From Gnetum montanum (Eukaryota > Streptophyta > Gnetopsida > Gnetales > Gnetaceae), in contig MNCI01010150.1 of assembly GCA_015680685.1 (NCBI GenBank), forward strand, positions 751,318 through 815,317: DNA of 64,000 nt. The letters are read 5' to 3'. The number at the start of each line of letters is the position of its first letter. Positions within the stretch are counted from its first letter, which is position 1. The position numbers and the translations under genes are program-made. Shown here piece by piece: positions 22,480 through 34,059 of this stretch. The notes under the pieces were generated by a model. That model was not told the DNA's origin. It did not search any database and saw nothing but the letters and a program-made list of their open reading frames with translations.

Positions 22480-25070
22480 ATGGCTTCTTCTCATAGGGGG
22501 ATTCTCTACCCCCATACATAGGTGGTTCCAATTAACAAAGGCATGAAGGTCAAAACCACTAGTGCCCCAACAATGCATAGTGGTCTATACTCATCTCGAT
22601 GAGTATGTTCTAGACTTCACCTTTGTCCTACATCAAGATGAATAGTTGTGATGGAAGGACATGAAGGGTAACATTGTGTTGCCACCTAATTAATCAATTC
22701 CTATGATGCTACTTCAAACTCATGAAAATGAGCATCACAGGACTAAATACTGAGTACATTGTGCAAGAACATGACTATCAGGATTATCATCCCACTGAGG
22801 CATAATGAAGGAAAGATCAACAATAGGATATTTGCTACAAGGCATCAAAGGGAAAATAGTTAAAAAGACCCCTTTTTCCTACTAGGACAAAAGGAAGGTG
22901 AGAATCCCTTCTCTGGGAGTTCTCAAAACACTAAATCTCCTTCCTTATTCCTTAATAAAGGAGGTCCCAACTAGAATTTACAGTCCATTACAAACAATTC
23001 CTTTTTAGGGAAGAATGGATCCCATGATCATGGAGGCTCCAAAGAAGAAATTCAAGGTAGAAATGAGGACAAGCACCACAATAGAGATAGGCATGGTGAT
23101 TGTGGTCATGACCAAAGAAGAGGGAGTAGCAGGCATCATGCTAATGCTAACTCTCCTTTTTCTTCACCTTCAACATCCTCATCTTCTTTCTCCTCTATCT
23201 TTGACTAAAGCTACAAAGGATGAGACCATGATGGAGGTGACTAATGGAATAGAGATGATCATAGGGTCCACTGGAACAGTAGAGACTAGGGGCATGGGTA
23301 ATCAAGGAAGGCCCACCATCACAAAAAAAGGAACAACAAAGGGAATCATAGCCATCATAGCCATCATAGCCATCATAGGGGCTATGACTATGGTGAGCCT
23401 TTTCTTGCAACAAGAAACGTGCTAAACATTGCAAAGGCCATGAGGATTCCAAAAAGGCATGTGAAAGACAATAGAATCAAATGATTGGGCATAAACAATA
23501 TCCTCAAATTCAAGGGGGATACAATTTAGATCCACAAAATCATCTTCAAGCCTTTCATGATGCCTATGCCTTATAGAACATTAAAAAAATGGAAAATATT
23601 AAATCTATTCCCAAGGACACTCATCAATGAGGCTAAAAGTTAATACTAATCCTTAGAACTAGAGTCAATTAGATGATGGAGTACGATGCTTGAACTCTTC
23701 AAAGAAAAGTATCAAATGTACTCCTAAGCTTCTAATCTAAGGAAGCAGATCAAAGGTGGAGACAAGGAATACATGAATTCTTGGATGTGACCATGGGTAG
23801 ATATTACTCTCTATTGCATAGATGCCTAGGCCATGGATTTTCTCAATGGAAGCTACTTCACCATATCATAGATGGGCTCTAAATAGAAATAAGGAGAACT
23901 CTTGGGATCTACATCCAAGGGAGACTTTCAAAGCTAAGGGTTCATCAGATCCAAAGATTGATCAAGTATGTGGTCAAAGAATAACGTGAGTTGAGGAAAA
24001 GGGAAAGTATAGAGGAGTACAATTGGGATCCTTCCATCCAAAGAAAGGAAGTCATGTTTTATGATAACAAAGGGGAGGCACCATTGGATGAAGTGATGCA
24101 ATGTAAAACCTTGTTGATCCAAAAATCTATTTCTGAAATATTAGCCAAGGTAGATAAAATATGGGATTCTTTGGATGAAAAATTTTAAACTACTCTTAGA
24201 ATTACTAAAAAGTCCATAGATGAAGGTAGTGGTCATCACTGAAGGAGAATGAAGAAAGATGAATATGCCCATCAAATAGGTAAGACTAAAGCTATTGTTG
24301 TTGAAGAGGTTATAGAATTTGAGATAGATTATGATGATGGATGTGACATTTTCCACTATGAGCATCCTAAGGGATGTTGCCCTATCATGTCAGAATTATA
24401 GGAGTCTAGGGTGTACATGTTGAATCTTAGATTGGCAAGAAGGAAAGTAGCTAGGAGGTTGCCTTATCAGCAAGGAAACTATAGGTAGTTTCACCAACAA
24501 GAAGCCTACTATCCATGTGGAGTTCCACCCCAATTTCTTAAGTAGTATCACTAGTGGTAGCATCCACAGTCATGCGGGATGCCACCGCTAAGCTAGTAAT
24601 ACCCTTACCAATAGCCAACCCATATGTGTACTATGTTCAACAACCAATTTCTCTATGTGACTCTTTTAGTCATGCATTATTTCAACACCACTACTACCCT
24701 CTTGAATAATATAGAGCTCAATCTCTAGGATGGAAATCTCCATTTCCATTTTAACCTCCTCATCCTTCTTCACCTGTACCTCCCCCCTTAATCCAATTGC
24801 CACAAACTCCATCCATGTAGGTCAAAATTCCTACCCATCTATAGAAAATAAACACTACAAGGTCTATTAACTTATAGCTAACTCTTTAGCCTAGTGGTTC
24901 AGAAAATAAATCCTAAAAAATACCTTTCTTCCAAACCAACAATTCTTTGAAGCCCTCATAGACACTTGTGGCTAATGACCCTACTTCTTCCTCATCCTTT
25001 ATTACATCATTCAAGAGCTTTTCAAATCAAATTCCTCCCAAAGTGCATACTCTCATGTTGAACCATGTGG
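22480..25070 (+). pseudogene. Element C gag, decayed
   Basis: The likely start is ATG 22480 (MASSHRGILYP), matching the MYSSSHR and MSSSWHK starts of I and E. EYV-DFTFVLHQDE lies near 22610. A segment rich in Gly, Arg, His, Ser and Asn (GGSKEEIQGRNEDKHHNRD, near 23030-23400) is most open in a wrong frame. NVLNIAKAMRIPKRHVKDNR follows at 23415, then the capsid-like region (GRYYSLLH, HIIDGL) near 23790-23880. The zinc knuckle near 24340-24390 reads CDIFHYEHPKGCC, with Phe where the second Cys should be. A Pro/Gln/Tyr-rich tail follows. Many stops; not functional. Confidence 0.82.
23345..23378 (+). repeat. 9-bp tandem repeat in gag of C
   Basis: Nearly four copies of ATCATAGCC, in frame with gag, giving a His-Ser-His repeat. 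It sits in the His/Arg-rich part of gag, which has other simple runs in all Athila copies here. Confidence 0.8.
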
Positions 25071-28000
25071 TCATTGATTGGATAAATGCTAGTCACCTTC
25101 TAGAAAAAGGTTTGATCCTAGAAGTTCCCTAATTTACATATAAATCACTGGGAATGAGCCTTGCAAGGTTCTAGCTTTAATTTAATATCTCATGAAATGT
25201 ACAAAGCTTGGAACCTACCTCCTCTCAAGAAGAGAAACATTTATCTTGAGTTAGTAGACCAATTCATCACTATTCCCTTGGGATTAGTAGAGGAAATTAT
25301 GACCACCATCTATGGGTGATCCTATCCTACTAGCTTCTTGGTGATTTGTGTAGACAACTACAAGGGTGACTTCCCAATGATCATGGGAAGGGTTTGGCTG
25401 AACACAATAGATGCATGACTGGGAATCAGAGACCTCTCCTTGGAAATTTCCAAGGAAAATAATTTCAGAAAGATCAAGAGGAAACATGTTCCATGCATCG
25501 CATATAGTGACATAGGGTGTAATTGCATGTAGAAATTATGGACTATGAAAAGTACATCAATCAGAGCATGCATGCAATATGCTGATGTGATAAAAATCTA
25601 AAGGTTCGAATATGCATTAGCCATAAAATAGGAGGCCACCTAGTGGCTAATAGCTAAGCTTGAAAGCAACTCAACTCACTACATGGAGAAAAATGAGAAC
25701 CTTACAAATGCCTACATTGAAGGCATGGATGAGATGGAGAAAATGCATCACCAACCCTCTAATGAACCTAATGACACTAATTTGGGGAGTTGAAGATCCT
25801 TGAAAGTTTTAAACATGAGCCTCTTGAGTTGAAAACTATACTAGTCATAATGGAGTATGCTTTTCTAAAAAATGGGAAGCCAGTTATCATCAATGCAAAC
25901 CTTGCTACTACACTAAAAAAGAAGCTATTAGAGATGGTCAAAAAATGGCCAACAACCTTTTCTTGATCATATCCTAAACTCACTAGAATTGATCCTAGGA
26001 TATGCCATCATCACATCTACATGGATCCTTTGATTAAACTAAAGAGATAACCACAACAATAGTTGAATCCCAAACTGAAGTAGATTATGAAAGTGGAGAT
26101 TGAACAACTCCTCAAGGCAGGGTTCATCTATCCCATTGGAAATAGCAAGTATGTTAGCCCACTTGTGATAGTACCAAAGAAAGGTGACAAATGGAGGATT
26201 TGCATCAATTTTAGGCTATTGAACATGACAACATAAAAAGATCACTTTTTGTTATCATTTGCAGACCAAGTGTTTGATACCATTTCTGGACATTGCTACT
26301 ATAGCTTTCTTAATGGTTATAGTGTCTATAACCAAATTTAAATAGCACTAGAAGATCAAGCCAAAACAACATTCACAAGTCCCTAGGGAATGTTCACATA
26401 CAAAAAGATGTCATTTGGTATGTGTACTACCCCAACCACATTTCAACGCCTCATTCTGAGTATCTTCTAATAAAAAATTAGTAGTAGGATGGAAGTCTTC
26501 ATGGATGGCTTTTCCACCTATAGGGAAACATTTGAACAAGCCCTAGACCATCTTGAACAAGTGTTGAAAAGGTGTGTGGGGACAAACCTTAGGCTTAACT
26601 AGCATAAAAGCCACTTGATGATCTAGGAAGGTAGTGTGTTGGGACATAAAATTTCAAAGAAAAGGATCAAGGTGGACCCTGAGAAAATAAGGGTCATTCA
26701 AGGAATTAGCAAACAACCAAAAATAATTAAAGATGTGAGGTAATTCCTTGAACACACTAGCTACTATTGATGGTTCATTAATAATTTCTCTAAGATTGTT
26801 AAACTATTGTTGGAGCTGACAAAGAAGGATGTTCCATTTGTCCTAACCAAGGAATATGAATGTGCATTCTAGTAGCTCAAGTTGAAGCTTGTGGAAAGCC
26901 CAATTTTACAAGCACCTAATTGGTCTAGCCCTTTTCACATCATGATAGATGCTTCCACCTCATGTAGTTGGGAAATCAAAAATGTCCTTACTATATCCAT
27001 TATGTGAACAGAAGCATTGTGAATGCATAGCTGAACTACATCACAATAGAGAAAGAATTGATGACAATGGTGTTCACCTTGAATAAATTCAGGCACTATG
27101 TGCTTGGATACAAGGTGTTTATGCATACATATCACAATTCAATCTGGTTCCTAATGAATAAATCAATGATGAGCTTCCATATCATATGGTCACTCATGAT
27201 CTTGTAGGTATTTCATCTTATAATGGTAGATCAAAAGGGAATTGATAATGTGATTGCTTACAACTTATCTTGGTTGCAATGGGATAACAAAGATATGGAG
27301 AGCTCACTATTAGATTAGTTCCCTTATAAACTTCTCTTTTTTTTGGGCTATAATTAAATAAATGTCCATTGAACCCCACTAGTATGATGGCATTCTCACC
27401 TATCTTTTGACTCAGAAGATGCCACAAGAGTGGGATCGTAAGAAGAAAAAATAGTTTCTTCACTAGGTGAAATGCTTCATGGAAATCAATGGACACATTT
27501 ACAAAGTGTGTGTTGATGTCTTGGATCATTAATATGTACCTAATGCTGATCAACTATGTCTTCTCCAAGATGCTTATGAGTGTCGTTGTGGGGGCCACTA
27601 TGTTGGAAGATGCACAACCATTAAGATCCTCATGGTAGGGTATTATTAGCCAAAACATTTTAGGGATGTTCACCACTTCATCTACTCTTGTGAATGTTTC
27701 TAACATGATGGTGGAATGACGACTTGTATGGAGGAACCTCAGCAGTGGATCCAACCACTAGAACTTTTCAATATTTGGGGCATTGACTTCATAGGTTCCA
27801 TCACATCCATGTCTAATGGAAAGGTGTACATCATAGTTGCTATTGACTATTATACAAAATGGGCAAAAGCTACAACCATCATCGATTACACATCTTCTAT
27901 GGCTGCTTGATTTGTACAACAATATGTTGTAAATAGGTTTGGGTTGCCACATTAGTTATTTTTGATAACAGTACTCATTTTATAGGCACTACCTTTTGAA

Positions 28001-28638
28001 AGCTCATGCAATGCTTGAGGGTTAAACATAAATTAACATCCTACCATGTCCAAGCTAATGATCAAGCTAAGGTTATGAATAAAGAGATAACAAAAATACT
28101 AACAAGAATGATTAGTAAATATAGAAAAGATTGAAGCACAAAACTCAATGATGCCATTTGGGCCTATCTCTTCACTTGAAAACTTCTTATTAGCTACCCT
28201 CCCTATGAGGTTTTGTGTGATAAATTACCAATACTTCCAAATCAAATGAAGATCTGTACACTATCAACAACATATAACCTTGACCTTGAATTAAGTCTAG
28301 CATAGAAGGAAATATTGATGAACCTCAACCTACTAGAAAAGAACTAATTGGTAGCCCTATCATCTAATGAGATACACAAGACATTTAGCAAGCAACAACA
28401 TGACCTTAGAATTAGGAAAGTAAAATTTCATCCAGAAGATAGAGTCCTATACTAAAATCCCACACATAGCCACAAAGAACCAAGTTCCAAATGTTGTTGG
28501 AGGAGGCTTATGTTATCTATGAAACCTTTTCTTCTAGGGCCATGTTAATATACAAACCTAAAAGCCCAAACAAGAAATTACTGGTTAACATGAAACAAAT
28601 AAAGCTTATCCATGAACCCAAAAAAGCTAGTGACTAAA
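25071..28638 (+). pseudogene. Element C protease, RT, RNase H and integrase, decayed
   Basis: Protease-like part: NLISHEMYKAWNLPPL near 25180 and GDFPMIMGRVWLNT near 25365. RT: LNPKLK--MKVEIEQLLKAGFIYPI (26060-26140), VSPLVIVPKKGDKWRICI (26155), FLNGYSVYNQI (26310). The catalytic box reads FMDGF near 26500 in place of YMDDF, so RT is dead. LGHKISKKRIKVDPEKI follows near 26640. RNase H starts FHIMIDAS near 26935. Integrase: GGHYVGRC near 27590, IWGIDFIG near 27772, DYYTKWAKA near 27845; the second catalytic Asp region near 27965 is scrambled; ANDQAKVMNKEI near 28055 stands for the usual NGQAE. The frame ends TAA 28636-28638. Sequence style (LNWEKSH-type motif, tRNA-Asp PBS) fits the Athila lineage. 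Confidence 0.87.
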
Positions 28639-28690
28639 ACACTTCGAAGGATGGATATGTACACTAAATTTTTCAAATCTCCTCCTTCCA

Positions 28691-28712
28691 ACTTAGTTGT
28701 GGGGGAGATGGC
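28691..28712 (+). promoter_or_regulatory. Inner polypurine tract just after pol (element C)
   Basis: ACTTAGTTGTGGGGGAGATG, about 55 bases past the pol stop. The G-run context repeats in the terminal PPT (GTTGTGGGGGTA, 46309-46320). Element E keeps the same pair on the minus strand (near 12062-12090 and 10166-10177). Confidence 0.6.
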
Positions 28713-30622
28713 CATCTATGCTGATCTATTAAAGTGACTCCTCAATTTTTCACTTTTTGTTTTACACCATTTTTAGTATATTTTTTTCTTTCTTAAATAT
28801 TTTACAATTTCTTCTATACTTTACTTTATTTGATTTGGATTTCTTTTATTCTTTCTTATGTTTTTTTTCCTTTATTGCCTCCAGGACTAAGTGCAATTGT
28901 AGCTGTTGATTGATCATGGTTTGTACTATAATGTTATTTGATTGCTAATGTCTAGATTCCATCTTTAAATTTTGATGTTGATAACTAAGACATGCTTTCT
29001 TTTTCATGATAATAGGTAGTAAGTCCACGTCATCCACCCATCCAAAAAACTCTATGATGTTCCCTTATTCTCGAAATATCAGGCCCCTTAATGAAACTCT
29101 TAAAGAACTTGTGACCTTGGTAGTTTCCAAGCTTGGGAAGGATTAAATGGATAGATAAGGATGTGACTTCAAGGGTATTTGATGCTCTTTGTACTTTCCT
29201 ACCTTATTGGGTGCATGAATGTTTTCATGGATTACTCACCATTCCTCTATCGATCAATAACAGGAAGCTAAAAGTCTTTGTATGGTGTGGTTTCCATTCA
29301 AAATCCCAAAAAAAAAAAACAATAATGGAAATTCAAAGCACACCCCTTAGACAAAATAATGGGCTACAAGAACTAGTTATGAGACTAGAAAGATATGTTA
29401 CCCATGTCTAAAGATCCTCTCTAACTAAGGCCCATCTCACTTTTTGCTTATCTTTTCTTCTCTTTTAGAAATATTGGTTGATATGTTGGCATATTCTTAT
29501 GCTTTGAGGGGGTGGACTAGTCCTGGAGTGCCAATGCAAAGTCATTAAAAGTGGTTGGTTTTAATTTAGACTAAGGATGGATGTTATTAGATCATATTAA
29601 TCACAAAATACATAAGGGACCTCATGTGATCACAATATGTAACTTCATTCCACTCTCTACCTCATCCATCTCTACTTTCTATATCTCACCTCACTACATT
29701 TTTCATGTTTTGTTCAATGTCTTAGTTTGATGTGTCAAAGTTTCTAGATAGTTTCTTTGCTTAGTCAATCCTTAACTAACCATAACCATTAGTCAACCAT
29801 GGGGCCCATTGACTCCTTGGTTTGAGGGCATGCAAGGGCATTAAGGGCATGAGCCTACTATGGGGAGGACCCACTTACATACTCCTTGGTTCAGTTAGTT
29901 AAGTTCCTTATCCCTTAGGCATTTCTACATTCAAATCTTTTGTGCTCACGTTGATTACGTCTAGTTGTGCACTCGTTTGTGGCATTTCTCCATCATTATC
30001 TTAATAAAATCTCCTTTTCTAGCATTATCTAGTCCTCTTCATGCATTTCATCATGTTCTAAGCTTCTTGGGCTTCTTTTGGACCCCAATTTTTAGTGAAA
30101 ACTCTTTGTTTTTACCTCAACTTTTAAATTTGAAAAATTTGGTCTATCCACTACGTCGATGGGATTACATTGATCTAACTGGAAAAAATTCTATAAATAG
30201 CACCCAACACTTAGCAAATTTTTATCATTTTCAAATCCCAAAACTTCCTAGAGCTCATAAATTTCAAACTACTTGTCTAATTTACCTCATTCTTCAATCT
30301 TGTAGCTATCTAAGGTGAGCTCTACATCATGGGGGCCACAAACCTTATGTTTTCTAACTCCCACAAGGTTTAACTAATAAAATAATATTAAAATCAATAA
30401 TTTAAGAAAGTTAAACCTTTCCAATGACCTTTGGTAGACATTAAAATGAAATAAGATTAAAATAATCAAACCTACCATGATCACATCTTAGCCAAGTGTA
30501 ACTAACCCAAAAAGATAAGGTACTCATGTATTATAAAGTTACACACCAAACACTAATCCTTGATCATGTTGTGATTATGGATGACACCAAGACCTAAGCA
30601 CCCGTAGGATGAAGGACAATCC
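28713..30622 (+). other. Element C 3' region, first part
   Basis: Aligns with the pol-proximal 3' region of E, for example GTCCACGTCATCCA at 29020 and CCTTAGACAAAATAAT at 29345. Open stretches of 92 codons (29133-29411) and 117 codons (29965-30318) exist, but neither matches a family I know; the first is hydrophobic in part, as is its counterpart in E. The region ends where element B is inserted. Confidence 0.5.
30618..30622. repeat. Target site duplication, left side of B
   Basis: AATCC before the LTR; CATCC follows the other LTR at 43890-43894. Four of five bases agree. Confidence 0.7.
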
Positions 30623-32585
30623 TGTACCGTCCGAAATCATCGGTGATAGGCTAGAATGAATAGACAACGAGAGATCTATGGACGAAACAGTACGGCCTTG
30701 GCTTCACCTAAGGGCAAGCTGGAAGTCAACGGAGGCAAAGTGCCTTGAATGATTCACATGCAGATCAAACGAGGACTTTCCCGAACGTATGCAATTGTGA
30801 TACGTTGGGTTATACGTAAATAAATGCAAAACTGAACATAAACGAATGAAAACGAATGTAAACTGTTTAAATGATAAATAATGAAAATAGGAAAAATGTG
30901 AATAGGAAAAATAATGTAAATTGCAAGAATCTGAGCAATAATGCAAACTGTTTGTATTGATAAACAATTAGAATGTGCACCGATTAGAACGCAGTTGTGG
31001 AGTGGTTGCAAGGCAGACGTTTAGCCCTGATGGATGAGAACGGATGCTGGGAAGATGCAGGTTTTGGATTGCAAGTGTACAATGAAGCCCTGCATATGAG
31101 ATTAGTGCCCAAATTTTTTATGTGTGTGAGATTCAGATTTTTCAAACCCTGATCTAGTGGGAAAATAGGAGATTTATAGGATTTTAGGTGTGAGATTCGA
31201 ATTTGGGAGAAGATCAGTGGCTGCAGGGTGAGAAAAATTTAGATCGGGTGAAAGGTGTGTGCGTTGACCTAATGCATGAAATGTTACAATGTACAGCATG
31301 CAGCATGACTAAGATCTCTTATGCTGATGTGCGTAATCCATAGTTTAAGAGCTTGATACGCTGAAAAAATGAAAAATGTACAAAGAATGTTAAAGTACAA
31401 GAGTGGATCTATATGTCTGGCCTCCAAATCTACAAATCTATGTTTTTTTTGCTCTGCCAAGGTCTCTAGCATGCATGGATTTGGCTCTGATGTGTGCATA
31501 GCCTATTTGGCATCAGCGTTTGGCGTCCAGCATCCAGCGTCCAACGTATGAAAGTGTTTACGCTAGTGGAAGCATGTCAGTGTGACTAACAGCGTATGAC
31601 TTGAAAATAGTGCATTTTTGAACCCATTTTTGAGTTTTGAGACCCATTTTTAGAGTGGATCTGCATGCCATGGGTCATGAGGATTCTGTATGCCAAATTT
31701 GGGCTGATTTGGATGTCGTTTTGGCCCTGTTTTGGTTGATGATGCTGGGCATTACGCTGTGTAGCATCTGAAAAAGTGACCCCAGCGTCACCAAGTGTTT
31801 TTGACCTGTTTTGAGCTTAATTTTATACGTTGATGCCTGTTTGATGTTTCCTAACTACTTCTTTCTCTCCAAGGTGGCTTGGGTATTGATTTTGACTCTA
31901 TTTTATTTTTGTTTTAAGCCTATTTAGTTTGGTCACATTGTGCTTACGCTGTGTAGCATGACCAAAGTGTGGCCCCAGCGTGACCAAGCTTAAATGGCAT
32001 GTTTGAAGCCCAAATCTTGATTTTCTAAATCCTATGAACATGCACAATTTTTTCCTAGCTCTTGAGAGTCAAATTCATGTCAAAATTCTGCCTGGACATG
32101 CTTGAATTAAGCCGTTCTTGTTTGGTCACGCTGTACAGCGTCTGAAAAAGTAACCCCAATGTCACCAAGTCAAAATGGCACATTTGAGGCTCAAATGTTG
32201 ATTTTATAGAGGTTGGGAGCTACTAGAGACCTTGGTGAAGATCATGGGGGGTCCTTGTGCTCAATTTTGTCCTATTTTAACTCATTTTTGGGGCTCCAAA
32301 AGTTGGTGACGGTGATCCTTACGCTGTGCAACGTAAGAAACTGTAACCAAAGTGTACTTAGCCAAAACCAAGCATTTTGAGCCTAAAACTTTTGATTCTG
32401 AATGCTGGAAGTTGATGTAACTACCTATGGACCCTGGGGGGACCTTTCCTATTGAATCATGAACCATCGGGGACTGTTTCGGAGGCCTCCAAGTTTGGTC
32501 ATGTTGTACTCATGCTTGGGTAGCCGCATGACTTAGCTTGATTCTTATCTGAAAGTGCTAGGCCAAAATTTTTGTGCTATTTTCA
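30623..32585 (-). repeat. 3' LTR of element B
   Basis: Plus strand TGTACCGTCCGAAATC to TGTGCTATTTTCA, 1963 bp. Contains repeated AGCGT words and blocks such as AAGTGACCCCAGCGTCACC. Minus strand TATAAATC near 31171-31178 is the likely TATA box. The direct partner is 41924-43889. Confidence 0.9.
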
Positions 32586-32602
32586 TTGGTCCCTCTTTAT
32601 TG
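32586..32602 (-). promoter_or_regulatory. Polypurine tract of element B
   Basis: Minus strand CAATAAAGAGGGACCAA adjoining the 3' LTR; counterpart of CAACAAAGAGGGGCCAA in A. Confidence 0.8.
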
Positions 32603-33320
32603 ATGCCTAGAGGAATCTACTCAAAAGGCATCAACAAAGAAGTACAAAACACCACATGCAACTAGGTACCAAGCATTGTTCTTTGGCACTTGGCCAGATG
32701 TCATCGCATCATGTTCAGAAGTACCTGGGATTGGGAAATGAGGTTTTGAGATGAATAGGGAGAACATTTGTAACTGTGAGATCAGGGAGTGATGAAGGTA
32801 TGGGTTTTTTAACTATTGGAAGAGGAATGATCTTGTGTGAACACATCATATTGGCCCTTGTCAATAGCCAGCATCTAGCGGACTTGGGACCAAGTCATGG
32901 GATGTGCATCCTTTGGAGGAACGAGACTCTTATATCCTTTTTAAGAGAACTCATTGTCAGAACCAAATCCACGTGATGAAGTGATGTGTTCTTTGGAGAA
33001 ATAGGGACCTTGTTGAGTGTCAAAGAGAACCTGTTGTCTGATAGCCAAAGCCATGTGGTGGGATGCAACATGATTGTTTGAGAGACGAGTGTTTTCTTCC
33101 AAGACAAGTACCTTCCCACCTAGGGCTTGTATGGGAAGTGCCAAGGGTCTTGTGATGGATTTTTATCTTTGATTTTTTATGTTTTTTTTATTTTTTATCT
33201 CTTTTTTTTGGGATAGAGCTCTCTTTGAATGTTATACTCATGCTCGTGTGCTTGTATCAGTTTCATGTGTTGTGCTATGTGTTGCAACTACCTGGAGAGT
33301 TACAGTGTGCAACCATGTGT
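32603..33320 (-). other. Element B region between small ORF and 3' LTR
   Basis: Matches 5474-6155 of A. Minus-strand ORFs 32941-33144 (MALPIQALGGK) and 32895-33119 overlap in two frames. Similarity to A is at the DNA level in both frames, so I do not call a gene. Confidence 0.45.
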
Positions 33321-33512
33321 TCAGAGTTTTGAGGTGACTGGGATGTATTCAGGAACAGGGTAGAGAGAACATGTTAGGGAATAAGGGATGTTCGAGGAAC
33401 TGGGAATGTACTTGTGAACACTTTGATTAACCTGGTTACATGCATCAGGAACAATGTGGTACCTCATTGCCGTGATGAAGTGCATCCGTGTACAAACACC
33501 TCTGGGTGTCAT
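33321..33512 (-). CDS. Small ORF after pol of element B, unknown function
   Basis: Open for 63 codons from ATG 33512-33510, beginning MTPRGVCTRMHFITAMRYH with KYIPSSSNIPY in the middle. The ATG is one base past a putative splice acceptor (TTTGTAG|G, AG at 33514-33515), the same arrangement as the ORF of A at 5306. It has no signal peptide, clear membrane segment or motif I recognise. It is the only pol-downstream ORF kept open in either copy. With two decayed copies I cannot show selection, so this may be a chance ORF in a conserved stretch. Confidence 0.35.
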   Translation of the reverse strand: MTPRGVCTRMHFITAMRYHIVPDACNQVNQSVHKYIPSSSNIPYSLTCSLYPVPEYIPVTSKL

Positions 33513-33513
33513 C

Positions 33514-34047
33514 CTACAAACACAACTTCAAGAAGACAAGAAAACCACAAGTGAATGAGTTAGCTTAACACTTTAAACATGGATGCAACCGATGGGATGG
33601 AAACACCGCGTGCAACTACAGGCAAACAAAATTGAGTAGCAACAATGTTATCAGAGTCCATGTGATGAATTCATTGAGAAGGTTGATGAAGACATGCCAT
33701 TTGATTTCAGCAATAGATTAGTAGACCAGTGAAGAAGTTGCTAGTTTATAGTCTTGGTGAACTATCATGGATTAGTTTTATGTCATAACCCATTGGACGT
33801 TGCCAGTTTAGCAGATAGTGCAATGCTAGTTTATAGTCGTGGTGGACTATGGAGAGGCGAGTTAGTTTATAGTCTTAGCGGACTCTGTCAGATGAAAGCG
33901 TGGTAGTTTATTGTCATTTCGGATGATCTATGATATTAGTTTAACATCATGATGCTAGGATGAGTCTATGGTATCAGTTTAATGTCATGATGCCAGGACA
34001 AATCTGTGGTATCAGTTTACCATCATGATGCCAGGACGAATGCATAC
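33514..34047 (-). other. Putative intron between pol and small ORF (element B)
   Basis: Minus strand donor AAG|GTATGC (GT at 34047-34046) lies 13 bases past the pol stop, and acceptor TTTGTAG|G (AG at 33515-33514). Both sites align with those of A. Repeats with the words GTAAACTGATACC and TATAAACTAG fill 33740-34040. Confidence 0.5.
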
Positions 34048-34059
34048 CTTAGGCTTTAT

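Noticed and set aside
23015-23425. 136-codon Met/Ile-rich ORF
   Set aside because: Wrong frame of the His/Arg-rich part of gag in C; the correct frame aligns with other gag copies.
29965-30318. 117-codon plus-strand ORF as an env or host gene
   Set aside because: No motif, no counterpart in element E, and placed next to the B insertion in an AT-rich region.
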